DNA of 64,000 nucleotides from Cotesia glomerata (taxonomy: Eukaryota; Arthropoda; Insecta; Hymenoptera; Braconidae). Below, one piece after another: positions 45,862 to 57,551 of this stretch; within the stretch, counting starts at the first letter, position 1; each line of letters starts with the position of its first letter. The stretch covers positions 16,156,882 to 16,220,881 of the forward strand of contig NC_058158.1 of NCBI RefSeq assembly GCF_020080835.1, in the 5' to 3' direction. The notes under the pieces were generated by a model that did no database searches, was not told where the DNA came from, and was given only the letters and a program-made list of their open reading frames with translations. A program made the translations under genes and the position numbers.

Positions 45862-46114
45862 AAGAAAGGTAAAATAACACCTTAACTACCAGAAGAAAGA
45901 GCAGTAGCTAGATCCTCCCCTCACGAAGTAATGCCTAACGGAAATTTCCATGGGGAATTAGGGGAAAGAGAAAAAGGGGTTTAGGGTTTAGTGGGTAGGG
46001 GTCTAGCGTCGAGTTTTAGTATGACACTGCGTCGAGTCGCCACATATCCAGGCCAAACAACTATGCCTAGAATCCGTAAAAAGGATTCCCCCTCCCCCTT
46101 AAAACAAAAAAAAA
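43216..46114 (+). mobile_element. R1-clade LINE A, 5'-truncated
   Basis: Sense orientation after (CA)n. It starts in mid-endonuclease, carries the rest of ORF2, a 3' UTR matching that of element 1 (TAGAATCCGTAAAAAGGATT) and an A-rich tail at 46105-46114, followed by (CA)n at 46115-46127. 5' truncation is normal for LINEs. Confidence 0.92.
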
Positions 46115-46653
46115 CACACACACACACCTGCAGCAGAGGAGAAACTGCTACCAGGCGCGTCTCCCCGTAGCGGATGGGAGAACGCTCGCTATCCTTGGAT
46201 GACACTAGGTCTCTTAGTTGATGAGGTAAAGAGGGTAGGAGCCGAATAAAATACGCTCCCTTGGACAAAACTCCCCCTTCAATGGGTTGGTCACACTAAC
46301 TGACCTAGCAAGACGATCGTTCCCTGCTGTAACTTACTGGGAGTGTCCGGAACCCGTGTCGATTATTTCCGACGATGCGGGCCACGGCTAATGTGAGCTT
46401 GCTCTGCCGAGGTGTAAGTTGCAGCAGTGGATTAGGAGCCAGTCACGCCGGGGCTTGATCAGGAAGTACGCAGTGAGTGTTAGAGATCTTCACCGCCCCG
46501 AGCGAGTCTAGTCCGTCCGTGTATTCCGGGACTGGCTAAGTGTCGACTAGGCCTCAGGGAACTGGGGTAGGAGTACTATCTCCTAGGGTACACCCATTCC
46601 TAGTTATGACAACCCGCTCCACTCCGTACGATGCGCTGGTAAATCAAAAAAGT

Positions 46654-47537
46654 ATGAGTAATTTACAGGAAACAAACAAGAGTGGAAACGGGCTTTATGC
46701 CCAACAAGCAGCGATTGACGCAAGCGCTGAACTGAAGCGATCGCAAACGCTCGAACGCCTTGAAAAGCTGACCGGTGAGTTGAATGATTTCGTCCAATCA
46801 AAGGTCAACATTGACAAGGAGATAAAGTCCGGACGACGAGTGTAGCTAACGCCTTTCAAAGGTATAAAAAACTGGATGAAGAATGGCGCTCATCATTGCA
46901 GCGCATTTCCCGTGCTACACTGGAGAAAACCTGTCAAGGTGTCGTCATGACTGACGAAGCAATGGACACCCGAGCCGAAGGTGGCGGTGAATCAGTCGCT
47001 GAAGACAGGCGTGAAACTTTCGACAACCCTGGTAAGAGAAAAGAAAGAACCTCTCCAGACCCAACATTCAGCCAAGCAACGAAGAAGAAGGACCTGAAGA
47101 AAAGCCCTCTGCAAAGAGCAGCACTGCAAAGTGACGAACAGATGAAAGCGTCAGCTTGGCAACAAGTTCAGTCTAAAAAAGAACAGAAAAGGCAAAGGAA
47201 AGAGCAGCTCCCAAAGCAACCGTCGAAAAAGCCTCAGCCGGAACCTAAGCGAAAGAAACCGCGAAAGTGGATCCGGCTAGACGCTCTGATCATCCGTCCG
47301 GTCGAGAAGAAGAAGTACGCCGAAATATTGCGTTGTACAAAGCAGGCCGTCCCTGACGAACAGGTCCGCACAACCGTGGAAAAGATCCAAAAATCCAAAA
47401 CCGGGGACATGCTGATTACGCTCTCAAAGAAGATTATTGACAAAGACCAAGCCTTGCAACAGGCCATCACGGATATTCTTCAAAAAGAGGCCGAAGTAAT
47501 GTGCAAAAGACCGCAGAAGACCATCGAGATCCGAGAG
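46654..47537 (+). pseudogene. ORF1 of element B, frameshifted and truncated
   Basis: It opens MSNLQETNKSGNGLYAQQ, as ORF1 of element 1 does. A frameshift near 46835 moves the frame; it then reads RYKKLDEEW, DNPGKRKERTSPD, RLDALIIRP and CKRPQKTIEIRE. All three zinc knuckles are deleted: at ~47537 the ORF1 sequence passes without a break into ORF2 (FYSCYALPSLSLEQF). Confidence 0.88.
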
Positions 47538-50130
47538 AGTTTCTACAGCTGCTATGCCCTGCCGAGTCTTTCTTTGGAACAATTCATCGATTTTCTTGAT
47601 CGTCTAACCGAAGATGCAAGGCAACACTTTCCCGCAGCAATAGCAGGTGACTTCAATTCCTAGGCAGAAGACTGGGGCAGCAAGTTCACCAATGCACGAG
47701 GAAAGGCTTTACTTGAAGCGATGGCCACACTAGATGTTGTCCTTAACACTGGTGAGACACCAACATATTCAAAAGGAGAGGCAAGCTCTATAGTGGATCT
47801 TACGTTCGTCAGCAGCAGTCTTACGAGAGGAAGCTATTCTTAGGTAGTAATGAACGCCTACACTGCCAGCGACCACTACGCCGTTCTTTGGGAAGTATCA
47901 ACTGGCCAAAACCCTCGAAGAGCAACCAGACAAACTAACGCAGTTGGATGAAAAGTGAAAGCTTTTGACCCAGCTACTTTGATAGTAGCATTAGATAGCG
48001 ACCCGACTACCACAGGGAGTGCTGAAGAGAAAGCAAAAGAGCTAATGAAGAGAGTGACCCAGGCCTGTGACGCTTGTATGCCCCGGAAACGTAGCATAAA
48101 TCATCGATCTTCGGTACACTGGTGGAACGATAACATCAGCGCTCTTCGTAAAGAGTGTTTTAAAAGAAGAAGAATATCTCAGCGTGGCTACCGTCGACTT
48201 AACTCTGCAGAACTGGTGGCAGAGTACAAAAAGGCCCGTCGAGAATTGAATAGAGCCATCAAGGATAGCAAAAGACGCTGATGAAAGGAACTCGTCAAAA
48301 AAGTAGAGAAATATCTGTGGAGCAGACCGTACAAGGTGGTCATGACCCACCTAAAATGTCAACCAATGCCGTCACCTTCATGTCCACAACTACTAGAGAG
48401 AATCGTCTGTACGTTGTTTCCTCAGCAACGTGGGTTGATCTATTCGTCACTGCAGCCTGACCCTGAAGACATCCCACCTGTCACAAAGGAAGAATTGATG
48501 GAGGCATGCAATCGTGTAGGGAATAATAAGGCGCCGGGATCGGATGGAATTTTAAACATTGCTTTAAAAACATCTATTAAAGCAGCGCCGGCATTATTCA
48601 TAGAAACCTACAATGCATGTCTCAAGGAAGGAGTGTTTCCTGAAAGGTGAAAGCGGCACAGACTTGTACTGCTCCCGAAAAGAAAGAAGCCACCTGAGGA
48701 ACCATCATCTTACCGTCCACTCTGCATGTTAGACACGGCGGGTAAGATATTAAAGCGGATAATTCACCAAAGAATAGAAGCAGTAGTTAATCCACTCCTG
48801 GCAGACAACCAATTTGGTTTCCGAAAAGGACGGTCAACCCTGGATGCAATCAACCTGGTCGTCAACACAGCTAAGGATGCGATTGCTGGAAAGAGATGGA
48901 ATCGTGGCACAAAAAAAGCATTATTTAGTGGCTGCATCAGACATCAAAAATGCTTTCAACTCTGCTAACTAGGACTGCGTAATGCGCGCCCTCGAAGAGA
49001 AACGAGTTCCAGGGTATTTGCGTAGAATGGTAGCAAGCTACTTCACTAACAGAATCCTCAAATATGACACAAAAAGTGGTCCTAAGGAGTATGATATTAC
49101 TGGTGGTGTACCACAGGGCTCACTTCTAGGTCCTCTGATATGGAACATCATGTATGATGGTCTCCTGAAAATAGCATTGCCAGCAGAAGTGAAACTGGTA
49201 GCATATGCAGATGATGTTACTGTGGTGATTGTCGCAAAGCATCTAGAAGAGATAAATCTGGCCTTCGACATTACATTTAGACGGATTAACTTATGGATGG
49301 ATACGGTGAACTTGCAATTAGCTAAGCATAAAACCGAAGCAGTGCTCATTACCAGCAGGAAAGCGATGGAAACCATCAAGTTACAAGTTGGAGAACATGA
49401 GATCACATTACAACCGTACATTCGGTACCTGGGAGTGATGCTTGATGCTCGACTCAATTTCAAGCAACAAGTCGAACATGTGACTGCCGAAGCATCAGTA
49501 GTTAGATCGAGCCTAGCACGACTGATGCCTAACGTTGGTGGACCAAAGCAGAGCAGAAGACTACTGCTGTCATCAGTAGTAACGTCCGTGCTGACATATG
49601 GCATATCCATTTGGGCTGACGCATTAGGGACGCAAGAATCATGGAGAAAAGTGGGTCCAATTTATAGACAGAGTGCACTGAGAGTTGCTAGTGCCTTCTG
49701 CACAATATCTGAAGAAGCAGTGTACGTCATTGCCGGAACCCTACCTCTTAGAGTACTAGCAGAGGAAAGACGGGCCCTTTACCAACGAAAAAGGTCAACT
49801 GCACTGAGCCCTAAAGAACTTAGAATTGAAGAACAGCAGAACAGCATAGGCCGATGGCAACTACAATGGGATGCCGCAGAGAAAGGTAGGTGGACGCACC
49901 GCCTCATACCTCGGATCGACATTTGGCTTAACCGGAATCACGGCGAGGTCAATTACTATCTGACGCAGATGTTGTCGGGACACGGGTGTTTTAGAAAGTA
50001 TCTACACCGCTTTAAGCACGATGATTCTTCGGAGTGCCCGTCCTGCCCAGGAGTAGCTGAAGATGCGGAGCACGTCTTCTTTGTATGTCCTCGTTTCGAT
50101 TCATAGCATGAAGAGTTAGAGAGAATCCTC

Positions 50131-50131
<1 letters not shown>
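47538..50131 (+). pseudogene. ORF2 of element B, many nonsense codons
   Basis: The first ~83 residues of ORF2 are deleted. The rest keeps GDFNS, NKAPGSDGI, LCMLDTAGK, NQFGFRKGRST, GGVPQGSLLGP, AYADDVTVVIVAK and CPSCPGVAEDAEHVFFVC. Stops lie at about 47661, 47841, 47949, 48280-48285 (two in a row), 48649 and 48969, and a frameshift lies in the A run near 48915. From 48982 to 50103 there is none, then a TAG at 50104. Six of the eight stops stand where element 1 has Trp. Confidence 0.88.
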
Positions 50132-50166
<35 letters not shown>

Positions 50167-50176
50167 TACATACATA
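50132..50176. repeat. (CA)n-(CATA)n microsatellite
   Basis: About 30 bp of CA, then four CATA units, between elements B and C. Confidence 0.95.
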
Positions 50177-52476
50177 CCCCCAAGCCAGGAATTATATTCA
50201 AAAGAGTACAAGCAGGCCAAAAAGATGCTAAATCGAGCCATCAAAGCAAGTAAAGCAAAGTTGTGGAAAGAGATCTGCAACGATCTCGACAATGACATCT
50301 GGGGTAAAGCCTACCAAATTGTCGCCAAACGACTTGGAAAGGCTTCACCAGAGGCGCCGAAGCCTCCAGCCTTAATGGATAGCATCGTAGCGGATTTTTT
50401 CCCCAAACACCCGCCGCGGGAGAAGAAACACTACATTAAAAACAACGAAGTAACGCCCTTCACAACTAAGGAACTACAAGACGCGGCCAAGTCACTCAAA
50501 ACAGGAAAGGCACCTGGACCTGATGGCATCCCGGCATCGGTGATCAAGATTATAGCCCTGGAATACCCAGACTTACTCCTAAACACCTACAACGCATGCT
50601 TGGCAACTGGCACCTTTTCCGCGGTCTGGAAACAGCAGAGATTGGTTCTCTTAGACAAAGGTAAGGGAACCTCCATAACACCTTCGTCGTTTAGACCACT
50701 CTGTATGCTAGACATTGCTGGAAAATTGCTCGAGAAGCTCATACAAGGGAGACTTCGCGACGACATCGACCGTGCTGGAGGTTTTGCCACCAACCAGCAT
50801 GGCTTCCGGAAAGGTCATTCGACAGTCGGAGCGATCAAGAAAGTCATAAAGACAGCAACACAAGCATGGTCTGGTAGCCTCAAAGCTCGTAAAGTATGTC
50901 TTCTCCTCACGCTAGGTGTCAAAAACGCATTTAACAGCGCAAATTGGGGAGACATTTTAGACGCTCTGGAGCACAAGTTTGACGCGGAGCCAGAAAATCT
51001 GGCACTAGTCGACAACTACCTTGACGATAGAAAGCTAATAGTGGAAACTACTGAAGGCCCACAAGAATACGCCATAACGGCTGGCGTGACGCAAGGCTCA
51101 ATAATGGGGCCTGATCTATGGAACGCAGACTACGACGAGCTTCTTGAAATCCCGTTGCCAGAGCAAGTAGAGCTAACAGGCTTTGCAGACGACGTTGCAG
51201 CCACTATAGTGGCGGACAGCGTGGAAGAGGCCGAACTGCTAGTTCGGGAAACCATCGACACCGTCGAGACTTGGCTCGATAAGCATCACCTGAAACTCGC
51301 CAAACAGAAAACCGAGATGGTCGTTTTGACCCGTCAAAAATGGTTTCCAAAACCATTCGCTATGGACATGGGAGGAACAACGCTGACGTCAACAAGGGCC
51401 CTGCGGTATCTAGGGGTAATGATAGACGAGAAACTATCTTTCCGTGAACACCTCGACAGTGCATGCAAGAAAGCCAGCAAGACTGTGTCTAGCCTAGCAC
51501 GAATTATGACCAACACCATGGGACCAAGAACAAAAAAGAGAAGAGTTCTTCTAGAAGCAGTCCACTCGGTACTGCTTTATGGAGCGGAGATATGGGCAGA
51601 CATATTAAAGCACAAGACCTACCGGCGAAAGATCGCAGCAGTATAGTGGCGAGGCGCTCTCAGGGTTGCCTGCGCCTACCGCACAGTTTCCGAAGCGGCC
51701 GTATTGGTCATTGCAGGAGCCGCGCCCATCGACCTATTAGCGTTCGAAAGAGCAAAACTCTATGACGCTAAAGACAGTGATGATAACATGAAGGACGCAA
51801 GAACGAGGATAAAGGCGGGAACGCAGCAAGAGTGGCAGGACCGATGGACATCGGGAGAGACGGGCAGATGGACGGCGCGCCTGATCCCAAACATCAACGT
51901 CTGGCTCTCTCGGAAGCACGGGGATACGGACTTCTTCCTGACCCAGCTATTGACCGGACATGGGCAGTTCAATGCCTATCTTTTCAAGATGGGTTTGCAC
52001 AGCACACCAACGTGCAAATACTGCCCGGATAAAATCGACGACGCCGAACACACATTCTTCGAGTGTGCTCGATGGAAGGACTACAGAAGAAGCACCGAAG
52101 AGATCATAGGCACCAGGCTCTCCCCCTCAAGCCTGGTGACCTATATGATCAAACAAGAGGAAAACTGGTCAGCTGTTGCAGTTTATGCACAGCACCTCCT
52201 GAAAGACAAAATCGCAGAAAGGGACCAGTAGCCAGGAGTAGGCGTCGTGAGACGCAGCACGACTGGATTGAAGTAATGCTAACGCGGTTCCAATCCAGTC
52301 CTCCCCGTACCATCTAGGGGAGAGGGGAAGAGGAATGTTTTTTTTAGTGGGTAAAAATCTCCACACTACCGACTATCGATATCTGCCGGAAGATGGGCGG
52401 CAGAGTTAACGATACCGGTGTCTTTTGAAGATCTTTTTTCGTACCTCTTTACAAAAAAAAAAAAAAAAAAAAAAAA
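50177..52476 (+). mobile_element. R1-clade LINE C, 5'-truncated, in (CATA)n
   Basis: It follows CATACATACATAC and ends in an A tail (52453-52476) followed by CATACATACATACAAACAGACATA. It belongs to another subfamily than A, B and element 1. A target of ACAT type matches the (ACAY)n specificity known for Waldo elements of the R1 clade; naming it so is inference. Confidence 0.9.
50189..52231 (+). pseudogene. ORF2 of element C, one stop and dead RT site
   Basis: The frame starts in the endonuclease-RT linker (ELYSKEYKQAKKMLNRAIK), so the endonuclease is missing. RT blocks: GKAPGPDGIPASV, SSFRPLCMLDIAGKLLEK, NQHGFRKGHSTV, LLTLGVKNAFNSANW, AGVTQGSIMGP and GFADDVAATIV. Motif A has Gly where the catalytic Asp belongs. 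A TAG at 51644-51646 interrupts AAV-WRGALRVACAYRTVS. The C-terminus has the CCHC CKYCPDKIDDAEHTFFEC. It stops at 52229-52231. Confidence 0.9.
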
Positions 52477-52650
52477 CATACATACATACAAACAGACATA
52501 GTGACAACCTCGCGGGGATAGTCAGGGAAGCTTCCTGTAACCGACAAACGTCAAGATCTGATGAAAACTCGCTTTTTGCAATACAGGGTGAAAACAATAA
52601 CTTCCCGATTTTTGAAAATCTTCGATGTTCTAAGCGGAAAGTTAAAAATT
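52477..52650 (-). repeat. Microsatellite-bearing repeat copy, right part
   Basis: Begins with (CATA)n, then GGAAGCTTCCTGTAACCGAC, CGTCAAGATCTGATGAAAAC and TAACTTCCCGATTTTTGAAAA. It is the missing end of the copy that starts at 41790. Confidence 0.8.
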
Positions 52651-52800
52651 TTTGAAAATATTAATTTTTTAATATTTTTTCAATATTTTTTTTTAATACT
52701 TTTTTAATCCAACAATTGAAATTTTTCACAATTGTTTTTAATCCAAAAATCAAAAAATTTTAAAAAATTTTTCTATTTTAGATTTACTCTAATAAAAAAA

Positions 52801-53750
52801 ATTAGAACGACGGTTGACCTTAAAGGCTATCCGTGCAACTTCCCGCTCATTTTGTACTTAACCTTCTGAGGACGAGATGGGATAAACTGAGCCGCGTGGC
52901 ACCGGAGTAGGGAGCGTGTAAAGTAAATGTAGAAAGGGGCGTTTCACCAAGAGTGGGGGAAACGCCCAGAAGCCTCAGAGGGTTAAGCGCTTAAAATTAC
53001 ACATTATGTTTTTGAGCTCTTCAAGCTCAAAATATGATTTTTGTGTCATTTTGAGCTCAAAACTATAATAGCAGTCTAATAAATAACAACTTTTTGAATT
53101 TTTAAACCGCAATAACTTTTGAATGAATGAACCGATTTCCACGCGGTTGGCAGCATTCAACGCAGTTTTTAAAGCTTCATAAAGAATCTTTGAGTATGAA
53201 TGAATCGAACCAGAAATTTCGGAGTGATTTCGAAAAAACACTTTTTTCTGTTTTCTTTCGACAACGATAACTCACGAACCAATCACTCGATTTCGACCGG
53301 GCTGGCGGCGATCGACGTGGTTTTTTGATGTTAAGAGCTGATTAGTTTTTGAAATCGATCGGTATAGCTGTTTAAAAGTTATTAAAAAAAAACCACATTT
53401 CAAAAAAATTTTTTTGTAGTTTTATTGAGATTTCTCAACATCTACCGGTTCGAATCGGTCCAAAGTATATTTAAAATCTAAGTTTAGTCAAGTCAAGCCC
53501 TTTCAAATGGCGCCAACCGCGAAGGAGTCAGTCAAGCCGTTCAAAAGTTATAAGAGGGTCACATACATACATACACACACACATACAGACATACGGACAT
53601 TATCGCGGAAACATTCGAGGAAGCTTCCTAGGACTTTAAAACGTCAAGATATGATGAAAACTCGATTTTCGAAAAACGGGTTAAACCAATAACTTCCCGA
53701 TTTTTGAAAATTTTCAATTTTCTTAGCGGGAAGTTAAAAAATATTTTACA
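52801..53750 (-). repeat. Microsatellite-bearing repeat, second tandem copy
   Basis: Starts ACGGTTGACCTTAAAGGC and CATCCGTGCAACTTCCCGCTC-like sequence, and runs in the same order as the first copy through (CATA)n(CA)n at 53560-53595 to TCTTAGCGGGAAGTT at 53738. Its microsatellite is short and empty of LINEs, so it shows the pre-insertion state of the first copy. AT-rich tails at 52651-52800 and 53751-53990 resemble each other, so the unit is tandem. Confidence 0.8.
52862..52982. mobile_element. 121 bp MITE, piggyBac type
   Basis: TTAA stands on both sides (52858-52861 and 52983-52986); the ends are CCTTCTGAGG and CCTCAGAGGG, inverted with one mismatch. The sister repeat copy lacks it. TTAA targets are the mark of piggyBac. 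Confidence 0.75.
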
Positions 53751-54043
53751 AGTAGAAAAAAAATTATATTAATTTTTAGATATTTTGCTAAAACTTTTTT
53801 TTGACCCAAAATTTGACATTTTTCATAATTTGTTTTTAGTTAAAAAATTGACATGTTTTATAATTTTTCTTATCCCAAAAATTAATATTTTTGAAAAAAA
53901 AAATTTTGAAAAATTTTTCTATTCTAGATTTATTCTAAAAAAAAAAAAAAAAAAATCTATTTAGTAGAAAATAATCCAATCATGTTGATTTCACACCCCG
54001 TGAAAATTAACAATTACCGAATCTTACAATTGAAAATAGAAGT

Positions 54044-56520
54044 TGTAACAGGCCGCTTTTAGAGCCACCTGTTAAGGTGTTGTTTCTCTAATTTTACCTT
54101 TTGAATTTAATTTTAAGGGAAAATTTAATTGAGCTGTTTTTTTTTATTTTATTTTATGCCCATTGGTTGGATTCGCCGCGACCGAGTCGCCCTCGCGTGT
54201 AGAAACTCGAACGAAGCTCGATTGCGCGCGAAACCTAAATCTAATGCGATAAAATGTAATTTGAGTTAGTGAGTAAGTAGCGTTAAGTTAGATTTAAGTA
54301 CTTAATTATTGTGACGGTACTAACGACGCCAGCCACGAACCCGCAAAGAGAAACAACGAGGATCATCGACGTGGGTAACCTGCAAGATCATCAACGACGG
54401 AAGGATGGCTGTCTCGAGAGCGAGTGAAGCAACGGACTGAGTGGAACTCGAAGTGAGCACTCGACGCATGCGTGAAGGGTAAAGCTAGCTGGCGAGCGCT
54501 CCAATGCTCCCGCCAATACATCATTCAAAATATCGATATCGGAAAATTGGACTTACGGCGCCATCTCTGGAGTTCACAGCTAACGACGGACCCAGCAGAG
54601 AGGGGAGGGAGAAAAGAATGCGACACGTGCTGATGTTTTTCCTTCTTCCACGTTTCCGACTTGCCGTGTGCAGACACGTTTTTGCGACTTAGTTTTTTTT
54701 GGTTATTTATTTTGGGGAAAATCCTTGAGTAATTCTTGCGTTGAAAGTTACGTAGATTTTTTTTATTAGCCACGACGTATTGTGCTGATTTTGGTTTGCC
54801 GAAAAATAAAGGCAGGGCGAAATTAAGTAGCTATTGCTAATGAGTTACTCGACGAAAACGTCATAAAGTACGACGTGTTTTTGGTGATTGTTAGTCGACG
54901 TGTCCGTGTTCCGAAGGATCAACAATTGTCTTCTTCGAGGAAGCCAGTATCCAAGAGTCCGACGTGGAAGCCGAGAGCGACTTGGTGGCAGAAACAACCC
55001 AGGAATAACTTCAGGGCAACGCTGTGACCAGGGTGAGTGGCTTTGTCTCAATAGAAATAGCTCGTGGGATTCGATTGTGTTAGTTAGAACAGTTGGATGG
55101 GTTCATTACATCCTACTTTATTTATTAATAATTGTACTCGACACTAGTCGAGTCATCGTGTAAAAACGTCAAAGCTAAGTTGAGTTAGTCAGCCGAGATA
55201 ATCCCACGAAGTATTTAGGTACCATCATAATTTATTGGTGTGTGTGTGTACGGTCGGAAAATTATTATTGTTCGTTGGAATCGTCACACTGGTTGATTTT
55301 TGTACTCCCGGGGTAATCGATGAGTTCGATTACCCATTGATCGAGCTTCGGGTTCGTGCGATTTACCGACTTGAGTAATAGGTTCGCCTACGGAGAGGGA
55401 ACCCGAGAAAAGGCTGCCGCATCCGAGGCAGGCAATCGGACGTAAGTTGCCCACTCTCAGCGGAGCAGTTGGGACTTAGATTAAAATTTAACTGTGTGTG
55501 AATCAGTGACAGAGAACTGAGTTATTATTTAATGTTTTTTTTTGTATTTAATTTAATTATTGAGTGAATTCGACGATTGAATATTATTATTTAAGGTTTA
55601 ATTAAATTCGGCGAATAAATTAGTTAAATCTTGAACTTTAATTTGGCTATTCTTAATTGAAGTTTGGTGCATCGATTATTGAGTTTACTTAGGTACTTAG
55701 TCGCTATTACTAAAGCAAACGGAGATTTATTTTTTTTTTTTTATGGTTGTTCATTTTAATTAATCATCATTAATTAACGCCGGCGATTCGATTCATGTCT
55801 TTGAGTTAGCAAATTGCTACTAACCGAATTTAGCAGAGATTATTTGTTTTTTTTTTCTTTTACTGAAATTAACTGAATTGGTGCAACGATTGATGTTTTA
55901 TTATCTTGCTTAGTGGTATTTACGTGAGTTCAGCGAAGATTATTATTTTATTTAGTTAATTAATCGCCGTTAATTAATTTGAGCACAGATTTATTTTTTT
56001 TTTGTCGCTGGTCATTAATTGGGCTGGGCGAAAGGCTCATTATAATTTTTTTTGAGTATTTAGCGAGTGAGTATTAAGTGGGTTATTACGAGTAACTCAT
56101 TATTGCTATTGCGGCGACCTTGAACTTTTCCGTGTTCGGGTTGCGAACTGTGAATCGACGACAGCGTCGACGATTATTATTGTTATTAATTTTCCGTGCG
56201 TTTCTTTTCTTGATTGTCATTATGAACCAATCGTTTCATTTATTGTTAATAAATTAATAATTTATAATTTAAATTGCTCTATTAATTTTTTTTAATTAAT
56301 TGCGAGCAATCCCGAATACTTTCCCCGTTCCTCTATAATTAAGTCGTACCCTTAAGGCCCGCCACCCGACGACGAGAGTCCCGGACCGGAGTAGCCGGAA
56401 ATCGACGTGATCGGAGCAAAGCTCCTGGCGCCCAACAACAGATCAGCAGGTAGGCCAGATTATTTATTTTCGGACTTCGTCCTCGCTAACGCACGGGGAC
56501 GAAAATACCCGTTATAAAGT
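54044..56520 (+). other. Possible long LTR with primer-binding site
   Basis: The region opens TGTAACAGG near 54044. It is less AT-rich in its first kilobase and has TTAATTAATCGCCGTTAATTAA-like repeats at ~55755 and ~55955. At 56426-56436 lies TGGCGCCCAAC, complementary to the 3' end of insect tRNA-Lys, a known primer site for gypsy-group elements; TCGGAGCA ends 8 bases before it. Only ~80 bp of possible internal sequence follows and no gag or pol is present. If real, it is an LTR plus a stub of ~2.4 kb; the length is unusual. Short open frames here have no family support. Confidence 0.3.
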
Positions 56521-57234
56521 ATAAGATAAATAATTGAGTATGGAAAACTAAATTTCAATTTTGAATGTCTGTAGATATAATTATTATTGATTCAATTTCT
56601 TTGTAAAGTTCCTTTGCAGATTCCACTTAGAACTTAGTCATTTGAAGACGCGTCATTTAAAAAGTTTATGAGACTACTGAGATTCAACTCTTCTTAGTCA
56701 GCCGTGTAGCGATGCAGGTAGCGCGTCAGTCCAGCGAGCGATAGGTTCTAAGTTCGGTTCTCGGTTAGGACAAAGCGATTTTTATTTATTTCTTTATTTA
56801 CGGAGCGTATTAGGTTAATTTAGCATAAGTAATCCTCTCCTCCTACCTCCTTACTCTTTTAGTGTACAAACTTGACAGTAAATAATCCCTGTTCGTAAAG
56901 AAACACTCTCCCAAATTGGGGAAATCATTCATTTTTGTTTTTTTGTTAAGAAATTAACATATACTTTTTTTTGTGCTCATAAACGATTTTTTAGCAGTAA
57001 TTGTAATAATTGTTAATTACAAATTTTTATGTTAATGACAATTATTATTAATTACTCCTATTTATTTTTTATAACAATAATAATTATTGTTCAAAATAAA
57101 AATTATTATTGCATCGATTAGAATAAAAAAATAAATAAATGGGATTTCAGTTGGATTTGAACCCGGACCCCTAAGAATTTTAAAATTAAATTAATTATTT
57201 ATTATTATTATTATTATTATGTTGATTGCGAATT
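56521..57234. other. AT-rich DNA with two tRNA-like relics
   Basis: No gene is supported. At 56705-56770 GTAGCGATGCAGGTAGCG and TAAGTTCGGTTCTC resemble pol III A and B boxes. At 57145-57175, minus strand, GGGTTCAAATCC is a good B box without a visible A box. A short (ATT)n lies at 57195-57222. Confidence 0.4.
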
Positions 57235-57410
57235 TACAATGGAACCACTGTGGAGCCACAGTAGGAACACCGCTAAACCACCATCGAACCACAGTCAAAC
57301 CACAATAGATTCACAAAAAAGCGTTTGCTTAACCACGGTGTAACCACGATGGCAAAACGTCACAAAAATCACAGTGGATCCACAGTTGTTCAACAGTACA
57401 TCCCGTGTAG
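57235..57410. repeat. GTGG/CCAC palindromic-unit array, second locus
   Basis: GGAACCACTGTGGAGCCACAG, CCACCATCGAACCACAG and CACAGTGGATCCACAG-like units, the same word family as 39062-39412, on the other strand sense. Confidence 0.7.
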
Positions 57411-57468
57411 CTCCTATCTGTGGGCCCTTTATGTACCCACCATGGATTCTTAGTGATTTCAAGACCGC

Positions 57469-57473
<5 letters not shown>

Positions 57474-57548
<75 letters not shown>
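57474..57548. repeat. (TA)n microsatellite
   Basis: A pure TA tract of about 75 bp directly before the left end of the transposon. Confidence 0.95.

Positions 57549-57549
<1 letters not shown>

Positions 57550-57551
<2 letters not shown>

Larger units (their letters stand above)
46128..50131 (+). mobile_element. R1-clade LINE B, internal deletion and lost 3' end
   Basis: It starts directly after the (CA)n tract behind element A and has the whole 5' leader, ORF1 and ORF2 in fused form. It breaks off at codons ERILN against another (CA)n at 50132, with no 3' UTR or tail. The missing 3' end is not how LINEs insert, so a later rearrangement is likely. Confidence 0.9.
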
